DNA of 64,000 nt from Verrucomicrobiota bacterium (GCA_963205455.1 CAUJJL010000088.1:46138-110137), one strand, 5' to 3'; positions 34,915 to 43,111 are shown, numbered from the stretch's first letter. Notes: generated by a model not told the origin, from the sequence alone. A program made the numbers and translations.

Positions 34915-34950
34915 TAACCACAGTTGAACAGGCTTGAACACAGATTTTTT
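34915..34950. repeat. Degenerate 11-bp tandem repeat at the lipA/DUF1080 junction
   Basis: Three degenerate units, roughly ACCACAGTTGA, ACAGGCTTGA and ACACAGATTTT, occur between the lipA start and the next gene. Motifs of this ACCACAGATGAACACAG-like type recur between genes in PVC genomes by my recollection. Its position is exactly where the lipB-lipA pair is interrupted. Confidence 0.4.
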
Positions 34951-34990
34951 CCGCTCGCGCCTGCAAGGGGGCGATGTCTACGTCTGGCAA

Positions 34991-36451
34991 ATGCATTCAA
35001 TGTTTCGTGTGGGGTTGTGGATTGCGGGCAGCTTGTTCGTGGCTCAGGCCTCCGCTGAAGCAGTGACGCTGGTCGGGAAAATCGGCTTGAATCAACTGGC
35101 GGATTTCAAGACCGCTGGACCCAATTGGATAGACGCGGCCGATTTGGAGGGGAATCCCCGGGACGAACCAGGCCTTGAATTTCGCGCAGGGAAAGGACTG
35201 ATCGTAAATCAGCCGCGCGAAGGGGCCAAATCGGACTTGTTCACGGATTGGGAGCATGGTGACCTGGAGTTCGAAGGTGAATTTCTCCTTCCGAAGGGGT
35301 CCAACTCGGGGATCTATTTCATGGGACGTTATGAGATCCAGTTGTATGACAGTTGGGGGATCCGGACACCCGGAGTCCGAGATCTGGGAGCGCTTTACGA
35401 ACGGTGGAATGCGACCCGAGGGAAGGGGCACGAAGGATTCGATGGCGTGCCTCCGTTGGCGAATGCGGCGAGGGCTCCGGGACTCTGGCAGCATATTCGC
35501 GTTCTGTTCAGGGCTCCGCGCTTTGATGAACTGGGAAAGAAAGTGGAAGATGCGCGTTTTCTCCTCGTGGAGGTGAACGGCTTTCCGGTGCAAATCGACA
35601 CGGTGGCGACGGGACCGACGCGCTCGAGTCATTTCGACTCGGAGGCACCGCTTGGTCCCCTGATGATACAGGGCAGCCATGGCCCCGTGGCCTTTCGCAG
35701 GCTCCGCTGCAGCGTGCCTGAACTGCCTGCTGCTCACTCGGGAAAAAAAGCTGCGCGCAAGGCGCAGGAACAGATTGTACTTACCGTTGGCGATCGCGTG
35801 AGGCTTCAGCGCGGCTTCGTTCCCTTTCAGCCGTACAAGCGACTCTATGCCTGTTCGGTGGGCACGCCGGAAGGGGTGAACTATGCCTACGACCTTGCGT
35901 CATTTTCTTTGCTCTGCGTCTGGAGAGGCGGATTCATCGACACTACTGAAATGTGGCAGGATCGTGGCGTCAGTCAGCTTGCCAAACCTGCAGGACCCTC
36001 GTTGCCGCTGACTGGCGCACCGGGTATTGCGTTGCTGGAAGCGCCGGATTCGGATGGCTGGCCAGTTCAACCCAGTCCCCTCTTCTCCTCGCAGGGGTAT
36101 CACCTGGAGGCCGACGGGACACCTGTGTTTCGCGCCAGCCTGGCCCAGCTACAACTGACGGATCGTGTCTCTCCATTGAAAGAGGGAACGGGGCTGACAC
36201 GCACAGTGAAATTTGAGGGTAGCCTGCCTGGATGGAGCTGCTTCCTTCTGCTTGCCGAAACGAATCAAATCACTTCCGCGGGCAAGGATCATTCCGGTTT
36301 TGTCGTGGGCGATCGTGAGTGGTACCTGGATTTCCCCAAGGATTCGGCACACACGCCGCTTGTTTTGTCCCGCGGTGACCGGCAGTGGCTGGTGGTACAA
36401 GTGACCAAGGCCAACCTCGATCAGCCCGTTACCTATTCGATCGTCTGGTAA
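34991..36451 (+). CDS. Secreted DUF1080-domain protein (3-keto-disaccharide hydrolase-like)
   Basis: About 486 residues from the ATG at 34991; the ATG at 35000 is equally possible. A Sec signal peptide is present (FRVGLWIAGSLFVAQASAEA). Residues about 30-250 form a concanavalin-like DUF1080 domain (LEFEGEFLLPKGSNSGIYFMGRYEIQLYDSWG is the signature). The C-terminal half (about 255-486) is a second beta-rich domain (GDRVRLQRGFVPF ... GTPEGVNYAYDLASFSLLCVWRGGFIDTTEMW), of the kind found with PVC sorbosone/glucose dehydrogenase-like proteins. It is followed 8 bp later by such a protein, so the two likely act together outside the cytoplasm on a sugar substrate. The substrate is unknown. Confidence 0.85.
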   Translation: MHSMFRVGLWIAGSLFVAQASAEAVTLVGKIGLNQLADFKTAGPNWIDAADLEGNPRDEPGLEFRAGKGLIVNQPREGAKSDLFTDWEHGDLEFEGEFLLPKGSNSGIYFMGRYEIQLYDSWGIRTPGVRDLGALYERWNATRGKGHEGFDGVPPLANAARAPGLWQHIRVLFRAPRFDELGKKVEDARFLLVEVNGFPVQIDTVATGPTRSSHFDSEAPLGPLMIQGSHGPVAFRRLRCSVPELPAAHSGKKAARKAQEQIVLTVGDRVRLQRGFVPFQPYKRLYACSVGTPEGVNYAYDLASFSLLCVWRGGFIDTTEMWQDRGVSQLAKPAGPSLPLTGAPGIALLEAPDSDGWPVQPSPLFSSQGYHLEADGTPVFRASLAQLQLTDRVSPLKEGTGLTRTVKFEGSLPGWSCFLLLAETNQITSAGKDHSGFVVGDREWYLDFPKDSAHTPLVLSRGDRQWLVVQVTKANLDQPVTYSIVW

Positions 36452-36459
36452 TCCGAACC

Positions 36460-38487
36460 ATGAAACACCTCATCTCCTTCTCGTGGATCTTCATTGTCCT
36501 TGTTGCGGGTGGCATGCGCTCGGCAATGGCCCAGAATCCTTCAGAAGCCGAGCGCTTCGCTCCGCCCAATAGAGCGCTCATTGAAAAGGAGGAGCGTTAC
36601 TGGAAACGGACTTCGCTGCCGGTGCCTGACGACATCGTGCTCGAAGTCAGCGGAATTCTCCAGGTTCGCGGTCATCGTCTCCTTGTTGTGACGCGCCGAG
36701 GAGAAATCTATTGGGTGGATGGCGCCTATGATGCCCATCCGCGACCCAAATTCACGCTCTTCGCCTCCGGGCTCCATGAGCCTCTCGGAATCACGGCCGC
36801 TCCGAGTGGGGGTTACTATGTCGCCCAGCGCGAGGAGATCACCCACATCATTGACCGCGACAACGATGGTCGCGCCGATGAATTCAACACGGTCTGCAGT
36901 TTTCCAATCAGTGGAAATTACCACGAATACGCTTTTGGACCGGTCATTGCACCTAATGGGAATCTGCGGGTGACGTTGAACGTAGGATTCGGCAGTCCGA
37001 CGCAGAGCGCTGTGCCTTGGCGCGGATGGGCGCTGGAGGTGACACCGGACGGGCAGATGATTCCGATTGCAGCGGGACTGCGCTCGCCAGCGGACCATCT
37101 GATCACGTCCAATGGTCTGTGGCTCTACTCTGAGAATCAGGGTGAATGGTCTGGATCGGGAAGAGTGACCGAAATTCAACCCGGCGACTTTATGGGCCAC
37201 CCTGCCTCGCTTGCGTGGTCGAAACTCCCCGGATCAACGGTCGCTTTGCGACCAGACGATGTGTCGCAGACCGGTCAACCGATGCAGGAGGTTCTTGGCT
37301 CCATGCCGGGACTGAAGCGGCCGACCGTGTGGCTGCCTCAGACCATTCTGGGAATCTCTACCGCGGGACTCGTGGAGGATCGCTCGGGAGGAAAATTCGG
37401 GCCGTACACGGGTCAGATTTTTGTTGGTGACCAGGGCCAGAGCAAAGTGATGCGCCTTTCCCTGGAGAAGGTGAAAGAGGTGTGGCAGGGGGCTGCCTAC
37501 AGTTTCAAGGAAGGATTTGATTGTGGCGTGCTTCGTCTGTCGATGGGGGAGGAGGGAGTGATGTTTGCCGGCGAAACCGCACGGGGATGGGGATCGGTGG
37601 GGCCCAGGCAGTATGGCTTGGAGAGGGTGGAGTGGACTGGGGAGGTGCCTTTTGAATTCCAGGAAATCGTGGCACAGCCCGACGGCTTCATTCTCCGCTT
37701 CACGCAACCGGTGGATCTCGTGTCGGCCGAGAACCCTGCCAGCTACTCCGTTGCTGGCTTCACTTACAGCTATCATTCCAAGTATGGCAGCCCTCCGGTG
37801 AATCGCCTTGCCTGCCCGATCCGGCGGGTCCAGGTGGCTCCCGATCGGAAAAGTGTGCGCATCGGAGCGATCTGCCTTCGCGAGGGGTATGTGCACGAGA
37901 TCAAGGCGCCCGGAGTGCGCTCGGCGGATGGAGCGGAACCGCTGGTGCATCCGGTAGCGTACTATACGCTGAACGAGATACCCGGGGGCGATCGATTGAT
38001 TCCGGTCGAGACGAAGGAAAAGGAGTTTTGCGTGCCGCTCGTTCCTCCGTCTGCCGCAAAGTCGACAAGAAAACATCCCACTCAACCGCCTCTCGAATGG
38101 AGGCCCAAGGAGGGAGAAAGGACCCTCTTGCTGGGGACGCTTCCCGGGATGAAGTTTGACCAGGAGGAGCTTGTGCTGACTGCGGGCGAGACCGTTCAGT
38201 TTGTTTTCCGCAATTCCGACGACATGTTGCACAACGTGGTGATCTGCCGTCCCGGAACCGGTCAGGCCGTTGGCGCTACGGCCATGACGATGGGAATTGA
38301 CGGCCCCGAGCACAACTATGTGCCTCAAACCGACGATGTGCTCTACCACACGGCTCTCACCCAGCCAGACAGCACCGACCGGATATTCTTTACAGCGCCT
38401 GAACAGCCCGGAGCGTACGACTATATCTGCAGCTTTCCCGGCCACGCCGCCACTATGAAGGGCATTCTGCGAGTGCGCGCCCGCTGA
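36460..38487 (+). CDS. Secreted sorbosone/glucose dehydrogenase-like propeller fused to an azurin-like cupredoxin
   Basis: A protein of 675 residues from the ATG at 36460, with a signal peptide (MKHLISFSWIFIVLVAGGMRSAMAQ). Residues about 40-380 form a six-bladed propeller of the PVC sorbosone/glucose dehydrogenase-like type (LPVPDDIVLEVSGILQV, GLHEPLGITAAPSGGYYVAQREEITHIIDRDNDGRADEFNTV). A beta domain follows, then a C-terminal cupredoxin (about 560-675). Its type 1 copper ligands are visible: His in DDMLHNVVICRPG, then Cys657, His662 and Met666 in CSFPGHAATM (Cys-x4-His-x3-Met). The fusion would pass electrons from oxidation directly to a copper carrier. No CxxCH heme site is present. Confidence 0.88.
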   Translation: MKHLISFSWIFIVLVAGGMRSAMAQNPSEAERFAPPNRALIEKEERYWKRTSLPVPDDIVLEVSGILQVRGHRLLVVTRRGEIYWVDGAYDAHPRPKFTLFASGLHEPLGITAAPSGGYYVAQREEITHIIDRDNDGRADEFNTVCSFPISGNYHEYAFGPVIAPNGNLRVTLNVGFGSPTQSAVPWRGWALEVTPDGQMIPIAAGLRSPADHLITSNGLWLYSENQGEWSGSGRVTEIQPGDFMGHPASLAWSKLPGSTVALRPDDVSQTGQPMQEVLGSMPGLKRPTVWLPQTILGISTAGLVEDRSGGKFGPYTGQIFVGDQGQSKVMRLSLEKVKEVWQGAAYSFKEGFDCGVLRLSMGEEGVMFAGETARGWGSVGPRQYGLERVEWTGEVPFEFQEIVAQPDGFILRFTQPVDLVSAENPASYSVAGFTYSYHSKYGSPPVNRLACPIRRVQVAPDRKSVRIGAICLREGYVHEIKAPGVRSADGAEPLVHPVAYYTLNEIPGGDRLIPVETKEKEFCVPLVPPSAAKSTRKHPTQPPLEWRPKEGERTLLLGTLPGMKFDQEELVLTAGETVQFVFRNSDDMLHNVVICRPGTGQAVGATAMTMGIDGPEHNYVPQTDDVLYHTALTQPDSTDRIFFTAPEQPGAYDYICSFPGHAATMKGILRVRAR

Positions 38488-38542
38488 ACCCGAATCTTCA
38501 CCTTCATTGCAAGCCGCGGATGGGCGGAGTGGAAAGGTTCGA

Positions 38543-39232
38543 TCACCTGGCCCAACGCTGCTTGAAGGCCGACGCAAAGGCTGCCTTTGCGCGCTCGAGC
38601 GTGGCATCGGCTACTCCTTCGCGTACCAGGGAGGTGACGGATCCCTCGGTTGCGTCGATGCCGCAGGGAATGATGCCGGCGAAGTGTCCGAGGTTGGGCG
38701 ATACGTTGAGTGCTATGCCGTGATACGCGACCCAGCGCCGCGCAGCCACGCCGATGGCGGCAATCTTGCGATGTTCGATCCAGATGCCGGTTTTGCCTTC
38801 GCGCCGGTGCGCGTTCAGTCCGAAGGAGGCGACGGTGTCGATCAGCACATCCTCCAGGAAACGAAGGTAGGCGTGTAGATCCTTTTGCGGTTCGAGCGAA
38901 ACGATGGGGTAGGCGACCAGTTGTCCCGGACCGTGATAAGTGATGTCACCTCCTCGGTTGGTCTCCCTTACAGCGACCCCGGCCGTCTGCAACTGGCCTT
39001 CGTTCCATAGCAAATGGGCACCCGCGCCCGCGCGAAGTCCGAGCGTGAAGACGGGTTCGTGTTCCGTGAATACGAGGGTGTCACCGCGCGTGCCGGCGAG
39101 ACGTTGCTCGAGCATCGCCAATTGGCGAGCGAGCGCGTCGTCGTAGGGGGTCCGTCCCCAGTCCTCAACCGTCACTAGTCGGCAGTGGTTGTGCACGTTT
39201 CGAAAGGTTGGGGACGTCAACCATGTTGGCAA
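38543..39232 (-). CDS. lipB: Octanoyl-[acyl-carrier-protein] transferase
   Basis: An enzyme that moves octanoate from ACP to lipoyl domains ahead of LipA. It has 229 residues. Family landmarks are VFTEHEPVFTLGLRA, RGGDITYHGPGQLVAYPIV, the catalytic Lys region RKIAAIGVAARRWVAYHGIALNV and the catalytic Cys in GIIPCGI. The first 15 residues may be an over-extension, but no clearly better internal ATG is visible. It is on the same strand as lipA, with two opposite-strand genes between. Confidence 0.95.
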   Translation of the reverse strand: MPTWLTSPTFRNVHNHCRLVTVEDWGRTPYDDALARQLAMLEQRLAGTRGDTLVFTEHEPVFTLGLRAGAGAHLLWNEGQLQTAGVAVRETNRGGDITYHGPGQLVAYPIVSLEPQKDLHAYLRFLEDVLIDTVASFGLNAHRREGKTGIWIEHRKIAAIGVAARRWVAYHGIALNVSPNLGHFAGIIPCGIDATEGSVTSLVREGVADATLERAKAAFASAFKQRWAR

Positions 39233-39629
39233 CTGGGGAGGCTATGCGTGATGACTTGATTGCGAGCCTCTGCTCTTCGGGATGGGCACGCTTCGTTTGG
39301 CATGGGATCGCCAGCGCATCCCAACGCCAGCCATTTCACCGTTTTTGTGTGTTCGTGTTTCCTTGCGACAACGATTCTGAGACAGGTCCTGTCCACATCT
39401 CGAATCGATCTGGTAACGATGTGCGTGGTCCCTGGTTTCGATCCGATGAGACTGGCAACCCACGTTCTCTTTCACGTAGGTACATATTGAATCTGCCACA
39501 GCTCTATACTTCATATCGTCCGGTGACATCAGAGGCAAGCTGTCCGGTTTCGGTGTGGATTGCTCAAAAAGTTGCCCAAATCTAGACCACACGATCTGAT
39601 CCGATTCTGGTCCTATCACAACTATCGAA
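39233..39629. other. Intergenic region upstream of the SIR2 gene
   Basis: These 397 bases hold no supported gene. They contain repeat copy A in inverted orientation (39279-39372) and an AT-richer stretch (about 39480-39629) that probably carries the SIR2 promoter. A minus-strand open frame crossing it (39242-39793) reads through the repeat and into the SIR2 gene and is not credible. Confidence 0.5.
39279..39372 (-). repeat. Intergenic repeat family, copy A (inverted)
   Basis: The reverse complement shares GTCGCAA, GAAATGGC, GCGTTGGG, GGCGAT and ACGAAGCGTGCCC in order with copies B and C downstream. It is the shortest and most diverged copy and lies upstream of the SIR2 gene. Confidence 0.6.
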
Positions 39630-40766
39630 ATGAAGCGTATCTCATTTCTATTCGGATCGGGAATTTCGCTGGCTTCGGCGGCGCCGTCGGTCAAAGAATT
39701 GACAAGAAGCGTACTTGAAGACCGATGGCTGATAACCAGCCGAAAGACTTTTATCCCTGACGGTCTAGGACGCCAAGATGCTCCGCTCGACAATTCGCTG
39801 CGGTATCAGGATTTTATCAAGCTACTGTACAACGAGATCTCGCCAGCTATCGAGAGTTTAGAGGAGCGCGAAGCGAACTACGAGGATCTGTACGCTGCCG
39901 CAATTTCCATCTTGGAGCATGAAATGAAGGTGAGGGTGAATCCGTTGATTGTTAGGACCATCCAATCTCTGCGGATTTCTGCGCAATCGCTTTACGAAGG
40001 GCAAGGGTACCACATTGACGAGAACGAATTTGCATCCCTCGTAGACCGCGCGCGCGACCTTATCCAATGGGCCGTTTACCATGGATTGGCCAAGGCGAAG
40101 GAGCCAAAAGGATTGGGTGTGCTTTCAGCCCTCGCGCGTCGGGAGATCGAGATGGATATTTTCACACTGAATCACGATCGGCTTATCGAGCAGGAATTTC
40201 GCAACAACAAGATCTACTACCACGACGGGTTCAGCCAGAAAGACGGCGATGTGGTGTTCTTCGAACCGAAATGGGACTCAGAACGGATACGATTGATCAA
40301 GCTGCACGGGTCTACGGATTGGTACCGCTTCCAACTGCAAGACTTGGATCGTTTCGGACGCGTCGATGCGAATACTGGGCTCCTTAAGGATCGCAGCGGA
40401 GAACTCCTGTCCACGAGCGATCCCTGCCCCGAATTTCTTAGTGGAACGCATGCTAAGGAGTTCAACTACGGCAGGAATCTTTTCGGGGAGTTATTCTCTC
40501 AATTCAGGAACAGATTGAAGACCTGCCAGGCGCTGGTCTGCTGTGGGTACGGTTGGGGCGACAAAGGGATCAACAATCGATTGAGCGAATGGCTGGTTGC
40601 CGATGGAGCTCGTCGAGTCGTTGTTTTGCATGGAGGTAAACCAGAAGATGTTGGCATCAACCGCTACTACAGCTGGAGCCAATGGAAAGTACGTAAAAGG
40701 ATCCACGTGATTCCTAAATGGCTCTGCCAGTGCTCAATCAGAGATCTGATCCGCTGGTGCGAATGA
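39630..40766 (+). CDS. Stand-alone SIR2-like domain protein, candidate NADase of an antiphage system
   Basis: A protein of 378 residues with the divergent SIR2_2-type signature. It has a nucleotide-binding opening FLFGSGISLASAAPS (residues about 6-20), TLNHDRLIEQEF with the putative catalytic Asn181, and KLHGSTDW with the putative catalytic His226. The insert between (about 40-170) and the C-terminal part (RNRLKTCQALVCCGYGWGDKGINNRL, then a Trp-rich tail) are of the kind seen in bacterial defence SIR2 proteins, where NAD+ depletion aborts infection. No HerA, Argonaute, STAND or ThsB-like partner is adjacent, so it is solitary here. By eye its base composition is more AT-rich than its neighbours, and it is bounded by repeats. 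Activity is inferred. Confidence 0.8.
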   Translation: MKRISFLFGSGISLASAAPSVKELTRSVLEDRWLITSRKTFIPDGLGRQDAPLDNSLRYQDFIKLLYNEISPAIESLEEREANYEDLYAAAISILEHEMKVRVNPLIVRTIQSLRISAQSLYEGQGYHIDENEFASLVDRARDLIQWAVYHGLAKAKEPKGLGVLSALARREIEMDIFTLNHDRLIEQEFRNNKIYYHDGFSQKDGDVVFFEPKWDSERIRLIKLHGSTDWYRFQLQDLDRFGRVDANTGLLKDRSGELLSTSDPCPEFLSGTHAKEFNYGRNLFGELFSQFRNRLKTCQALVCCGYGWGDKGINNRLSEWLVADGARRVVVLHGGKPEDVGINRYYSWSQWKVRKRIHVIPKWLCQCSIRDLIRWCE

Positions 40767-41168
40767 ATCTTCGAACGAGCACCACGGGATTGGTCTTACT
40801 CCCGAGATTGATACCGAAACCTTTGGCCTTTGGGTTCAGTCCCGTGAGGTGGGTAGGTTTTTTCCGGAGCAATAGATAACACTCCAAGGATTGAAGACTC
40901 TGAAATATGTTGCTCGGCATCTCGCACACATTGACGGGTTCAGGACCTCGCGCATGCTCATTGTCACAAGGAAAAACGATTCCGTTGAAATGGCGGAAGG
41001 GCCGACGTTGGGAGTCGATGGACGATGCCGGGCACGACGAAGCGTGCCCCTCCAGTTTTGGGAACGATGTCAATTGGAAGTACGGCGCCTGACCTGGATT
41101 CCTTGGATCGAGTTCAATCGGCATTCCATGCATTCAGTGGCCCAAACTTGCCACTCAGAGTTTCGCTT
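40767..41168. other. Intergenic region between the SIR2 gene and the toxin-antitoxin pair
   Basis: These 402 bases hold no supported gene and are mostly filled by repeat copy B (about 40841-41136). Short open frames across it are repeat-derived. A small hairpin with GGGCACG/CGTGCCC arms lies at 41030-41049. Confidence 0.5.
40841..41136 (+). repeat. Intergenic repeat family, copy B
   Basis: About 296 bp aligning with copy C over nearly its whole length. The alignment includes CCGTGAGGT at the left end, ACTCGG/GCTCGGCATC, GCGCATGCTC, GAAATGGCGGAAGGG, a 23-bp identical block at 41033-41055, and a 21-bp identical block just after it. The core contains a perfect 7-bp hairpin with 6-base loop at 41030-41049. 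It separates the SIR2 gene from the toxin-antitoxin pair. Confidence 0.75.
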
Positions 41169-41462
41169 TTAGCCGCGGGAGAGACCAAAGTCAGGTTTCC
41201 GACGATTGTGCCTCAGGACCAAAACTCGCACTTCATTCCCGACAATCCGAAAAAGAAAGTGGTAGCGAAATACCCGAAGATTCGCGCGTCGAAGGTCCTC
41301 CTTGAAGAATCCGAAGCTGCTTGGTCTCGCCGCGATTCTATCTTTGGCAGCTTGTACTTCGGCAAAGAACCTATCCCCCAGCTTAAGACCGCCTTCCCGA
41401 TCGAAATGGTGCAGAGCGATCCTAAGGTCCGATTGAACTGCCCGATGAAAATAGAGCTTCAC
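41169..41462 (-). CDS. RelE/ParE-family toxin
   Basis: A basic protein of 97 residues with the ParE/RelE pattern. MKLYFHRAVQSDLRIALHHFDREGGLKLGDRFFAEVQAAKDRIAARPSSFG is a helical hairpin. The beta-sheet core follows (ANLRVFRYHFLFRIVGNEVRVLVLRHNRRKPDF). It overlaps the upstream antitoxin by 4 bp. Toxins of this group either cleave ribosome-bound mRNA or poison gyrase; which applies cannot be decided from sequence. The gene pair lies between two direct repeats. Confidence 0.9.
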   Translation of the reverse strand: MKLYFHRAVQSDLRIALHHFDREGGLKLGDRFFAEVQAAKDRIAARPSSFGFFKEDLRRANLRVFRYHFLFRIVGNEVRVLVLRHNRRKPDFGLSRG

Positions 41463-41671
41463 CGTCCGACTTCACGACGAAGCTGTTCCCAGGTGATCGA
41501 GGTCTTTGGATCCCGTACCATGTCCTTATCCCGTCGGTGAGCCTCGGAAACCCCGTCGTCTTCGTCGTCGAGTACCGGTGGCAAACTTTCGAGCAGTTCG
41601 GCCGCCAATTCGGCTCTTTCACTCGTCGACAGAACGCTCGCCTGCTGTCTGAGCTCTTGAACTCGGGTCAT
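41459..41671 (-). CDS. Addiction-module antitoxin (Unstab_antitox family)
   Basis: A short acidic protein of 70 residues (MTRVQELRQQASVLSTSERAELAAELLESLPP ... ITWEQLRREVGR), with the pattern of the small PF09720-type antitoxins that pair with ParE/RelE toxins. It overlaps the toxin gene by 4 bp and comes first in the operon, the standard layout. No clear palindromic operator is visible upstream; repeat copy C lies about 90 bp away. Confidence 0.88.
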   Translation of the reverse strand: MTRVQELRQQASVLSTSERAELAAELLESLPPVLDDEDDGVSEAHRRDKDMVRDPKTSITWEQLRREVGR

Positions 41672-42190
41672 GGCAAGAAACTATGCGGTGAACCCTCGAA
41701 ATCCAGTGCATTGTGCCTAAACTTGGGATGAGCCTCGCGCTCTGCGCGTTGGCTCGACTCGATCCGGTGAGGTAGGAAGCACCTTATCCGGAGTGATAGG
41801 TGACACTTAAGGCAGGGATTCCGTGGAAAATGGCACTCGGCATCTTTGTAGCCCTGCGGGATCGCCATGAGCGCATGCTCTTTGTCGCAATGGAGCACGA
41901 CTACGAGGAAATGGCGGAAGGGTCGCCGTTGGGCGGCGCCGGGCGATTCTGGTCACGACGAAGCGTGCCCCTCCAGGCTTGGGAACGATGTCAATTGGAA
42001 ATGCGGCGCCTGGACTGGATTCCCTGCGGTCGAGGTCACTCTGTGCATTCATACATGCCATGCTCGAAAGCTCGGACCTGCAGCTCGTTTGAGCAGGATT
42101 CCGTGAAGACGATCTGGATTAAATTCCATCCAACTCTGAAACGACGCCAGCCTGACCGCAGGACCCTGCCCCATGCTGAAGGGAGTTCCG
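41672..42190. other. Intergenic region between the toxin-antitoxin pair and cysE
   Basis: These 519 bases contain repeat copy C (about 41764-42051) and about 140 further bases before the cysE stop. The open frame at 41800-42252 is the repeat read through and is rejected as a gene. Confidence 0.5.
41764..42051 (+). repeat. Intergenic repeat family, copy C
   Basis: A direct repeat of copy B, in the same orientation, placed so that the toxin-antitoxin genes sit between B and C. The longest identical block lies at 41954-41976, covering the ACGAAGCGTGCCCC core, and the next block includes GGGAACGATGTCAATTGG. The hairpin arms of copy B are imperfect here (GGTCACG against CGTGCCC). Confidence 0.75.
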
Positions 42191-43111
42191 TCAGATCACC
42201 CAATCGCCCACATCTTCGAGAATCGCTTCCCTTGATTTGCGCGGCCGGATGATCGAGGCCTGGTCTCCCTGGTAATAGGCGATGCTGTGGGGAGGCATCG
42301 ATTGCATGAGCCAGACGTTCGAGCCGACGATCGAATGCTGTCCGATGACCGTGTCGCCGCCGAGGATGGTGGCACCGGGATAGACGATGACGTGGTCCTC
42401 GAGCTTCGGATGCCGCTGAACGCCCTTGACGGGAAATCCGCGTTCATCCGTGACGAAGGACTTTGCTCCCAGTGTCACTCCCTGGTAGATCTTGACGTGA
42501 TTGCCGATGCGGGCGGTTTCTCCGATGACGACGCCTGTGCAGTGATCGATGAAGAAATGAGTTCCGATCTGGGCTCCCGGGTGGATGTCGGCACCGGTGC
42601 GCTCGTGAGCAAACTCCGTGATCATGCGGGGAAGCAGTGCAACGCCCATGTTGTAAAGCACGTGTGCAATACGCTGGAGCGAAATGACCAGCACGCACGG
42701 GTAGGAGAGGATGATTTCTTCAATGCTCCTGGCCGCGGGATCGCCTTCATAGGCGGCGCTCACGTCGGTTTTCACGCGCTGCCGAAGTTCAGGCAAGGCC
42801 TTCAGCAAGCCCATGGCATGTGCTTCCGCCTGCGCGGTCGGATTTGATATCCGTTCGAATCGCAGACTTTTTTCGATTTCCGTCACCAACTGATCGCGGA
42901 TTAGCTGGATCCGTCGGGAAGTTACTGCGGCCACGGACTGTTTGGTGAGGGCTGTATCCTCAAAAAACCCGGGGAAGAGCAGGTACATCAGCTCGACACA
43001 GAGCCTGTTAAGTGACTCTTGGGAGGGAAGATTGGTCCCTTCGAGGTGATTGATGCCGCCATCGGTTTCATACGATGCAAGCAACGCGCGGGTTATCTCG
43101 TCGAGATTCAT
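42191..43111 (-). CDS. cysE: Serine O-acetyltransferase
   Basis: The first step of cysteine synthesis, making O-acetylserine from serine and acetyl-CoA. It has 306 residues with a helical N-terminal half and a left-handed beta-helix acyltransferase domain. Landmarks are TGADIHPGAQIGTHFFIDHCTGVVIGETARIGNHVKIYQGVTLGA, RHPKLEDHVIVYPGATILGG and IGSNVWL-like IVGSNVWLMQSMPP. The catalytic His is in FIDHCTG. The long N-terminal half matches the plant/PVC-like class of serine acetyltransferases rather than the 270-residue E. coli form. It is probably monocistronic. Confidence 0.94.
   Translation of the reverse strand: MNLDEITRALLASYETDGGINHLEGTNLPSQESLNRLCVELMYLLFPGFFEDTALTKQSVAAVTSRRIQLIRDQLVTEIEKSLRFERISNPTAQAEAHAMGLLKALPELRQRVKTDVSAAYEGDPAARSIEEIILSYPCVLVISLQRIAHVLYNMGVALLPRMITEFAHERTGADIHPGAQIGTHFFIDHCTGVVIGETARIGNHVKIYQGVTLGAKSFVTDERGFPVKGVQRHPKLEDHVIVYPGATILGGDTVIGQHSIVGSNVWLMQSMPPHSIAYYQGDQASIIRPRKSREAILEDVGDWVI

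Noticed and set aside
37234..38607. 457-codon minus-strand open frame
   Set aside because: It is antisense to the propeller-cupredoxin gene, which has a signal peptide and visible copper ligands.
39242..39793. 183-codon minus-strand frame upstream of SIR2
   Set aside because: It runs through repeat copy A and into the SIR2 coding region. The only recurring peptide in it comes from the repeat.
39279..42051. CRISPR array or integrase attachment sites
   Set aside because: The repeats are about 100-300 bp, only three in number and differently spaced. No cas or integrase gene is present.
40891..42252. Short plus-strand frames in repeat copies B and C with similar peptides (EMAEG...RRSVPLQ)
   Set aside because: The peptide similarity follows from the DNA repeat. 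Frames are short, lack ribosome sites, and the inverted copy A does not keep a matching frame.
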